A stretch of DNA of 64,000 bases from Populus alba (taxonomy: Eukaryota; Streptophyta; Magnoliopsida; Malpighiales; Salicaceae): positions 14,434,147 through 14,498,146 of the forward strand of contig NC_133297.1 of the NCBI RefSeq assembly GCF_005239225.2. The letters are read 5' to 3'. The notes under the pieces were generated by a model. That model had not been told where the DNA came from, searched no databases, and saw only the letters and a list, made by a program, of their open reading frames with translations. Position numbers and translations under genes: made by a program. Each line of letters opens with the position of its first letter. Position 1 is the first letter of the stretch. Of the stretch, positions 63,027 through 64,000 are shown piece after piece.

Positions 63027-63390
63027 TAGGGGTGAGCAAAAAAACTGAAAAATCGATTAAACCGAAAAAACAAAAAAAAATAACCGAAAAAACCGAACCA
63101 TGAAAAAAAAAACCGATTAAAATTTTGACAAAACCAACCGGTTAAGTTCGGTTTTGGTTTTATAAGACCAAAACCAAAAAAAAACCCTAGCCAAACTGAT
63201 AAAATTGAGCCAAACTGGTTTGAACTAGTTTTTGTGCTAAAAATCGAACTGAATTAAACTAAAACTTGGTCGGTTTAAAACCGGTTTTGGTTTTTTTTAT
63301 AAAAAAAAAAATTTGGTTTGGTTTTTTTTTTTATAAAAAAACCAAAATCAAACCAAAAATGATCACGGCTAAGTTTTTTCAGCATCCCTA
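63027..63390. repeat. AACCG-rich dispersed repeat, copy 2
   Basis: Begins TAGGGGTGAGCAAAA and ends TTTTTTCAGCATCCCTA; the two ends are imperfect inverted complements (TAGGGRTG). The interior is made of GATTAAACCGA, AAAACCGAACC and GGTTTTGGTTTT blocks and parallels copy 1 at 9465-9770. Non-coding. The ends suggest a small non-autonomous DNA element, but no clear target duplication of the expected length was found (only AAGT on both sides). Confidence 0.65.
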
Positions 63391-64000
63391 AGTTTATTAA
63401 ATGAAGAAGAATAAGAAATCAAACCTGAGATGGGTAGAAAAGAGGTATTATCAACGTCGAATGTGTGAGTAGGGTAGGGGTAGAATGGTTATTGTTATAA
63501 CCCATTTTTGGGTTATTCCTCAAAATTCATTTTTTCTCTTCCAAAAATCAAAAAATAATAACAATGAAAAGAGGATGTCGGAATGCCCAGAAAATGGCTA
63601 TAAATTGGTTAAGGAGGCTAAAAAATTCAAAGATTAAAATTTGAAAGTATATGTTTTTACAGATGAAGAGCCATTTGACAAGGAAAATTCAAATTGAAGA
63701 AGAAAGGTCCAAAAATAAATATTTATAGACTCAATTAAATTTTATTGGAGGTTTAATTGAATTTATAGAGGGTTTGATTGTAAAAAATTTTGTTTTTAAA
63801 GTCAATTTGGACTTTAATTAGAAGAAATTAAAGTTTTGGATCAAATTAGAATTATTGAGAATTAATTTGATCAAATCAGGGGTTTAATTGCATAAATATT
63901 GAAGTTTGATGATCAATTAAGGACTTAATTGAATAAATTAAAAACTAGGGACCAAAGGGGAAAGGGCACTGAAATCTGGGGTTTGAGTTGAAGTTTATCA
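63391..64000. other. Flank with possible start of an LTR, truncated by the window end
   Basis: From 63493 the sequence reads TGTTATAACCCATTTTTGGGTTATT, a hairpin-forming start like that of some plant gypsy LTRs. It is followed by repeated wording of the type GGTTTAATTGAAT and GGACTTAATTGAA (63750-63930), which is common in U3 regions. The window ends before any primer site or second LTR, so this is only a candidate. Confidence 0.3.

Overview
This window is nuclear DNA of a flowering plant, most likely a woody eudicot of the poplar/willow type. It has AT-rich intergenic sequence, spliced genes with GT-AG introns, a tRNA-derived SINE, CACTA DNA transposons, Ty1/copia and Ty3/gypsy elements, and protein sequences closest to what I know of Populus. 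The organism is an inference; no marker here fixes the species.

Only three host genes are visible. (1) 22.4-26.8 kb, plus strand: a class IV homeodomain-leucine zipper regulator (HDG2-like). Its first five coding exons are clean, but the START and C-terminal part is riddled with small indels and stops. (2) 35.97-37.62 kb, minus strand: a six-exon SGP1/Spg1-type small GTPase of 267 aa. (3) 56.06-60.61 kb, minus strand: a six-exon clade-3 glutamate receptor-like channel (GLR3.4-like) of 961 aa. Genes 2 and 3 assemble into full-length proteins with in-phase exon junctions.

The rest is mobile-element sediment. 0.65-0.88 kb: SINE (minus) with a perfect 12-bp target duplication. 2.8-5.1 kb: heavily decayed CACTA transposase on the minus strand. 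9.1-10.3 kb: decayed copia gag/protease on the minus strand, split by an AACCG-rich repeat whose sister copy lies at 63.0-63.4 kb. 10.76-15.51 kb: degenerate copia element A (target duplication ACATG). 16.63-20.17 kb: copia element B with non-canonical TA...CT LTR ends and no integrase. 31.45-34.54 kb: non-coding LTR-element remnant with a 413-bp LTR and three 73-bp repeats. 38.10-45.28 kb: a 7.2-kb CACTA element (target duplication CTT) that lost its transposase core and carries a spliced fragment resembling a host gene. 45.47-50.10 kb: chromodomain gypsy element (AGTTT) lacking the integrase core. 50.29-55.58 kb: the youngest element, copia C (TATTC), whose frame is open except for one amber codon and whose protease active-site Asp is Asn.

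The main points for a second look are the captured exons inside the CACTA element, the repeated loss of the integrase/transposase core from three unrelated elements, and the abrupt change in coding quality inside the HD-ZIP IV gene, which may be an assembly artefact. I found no convincing previously undescribed gene system, and no tRNA or rRNA genes.
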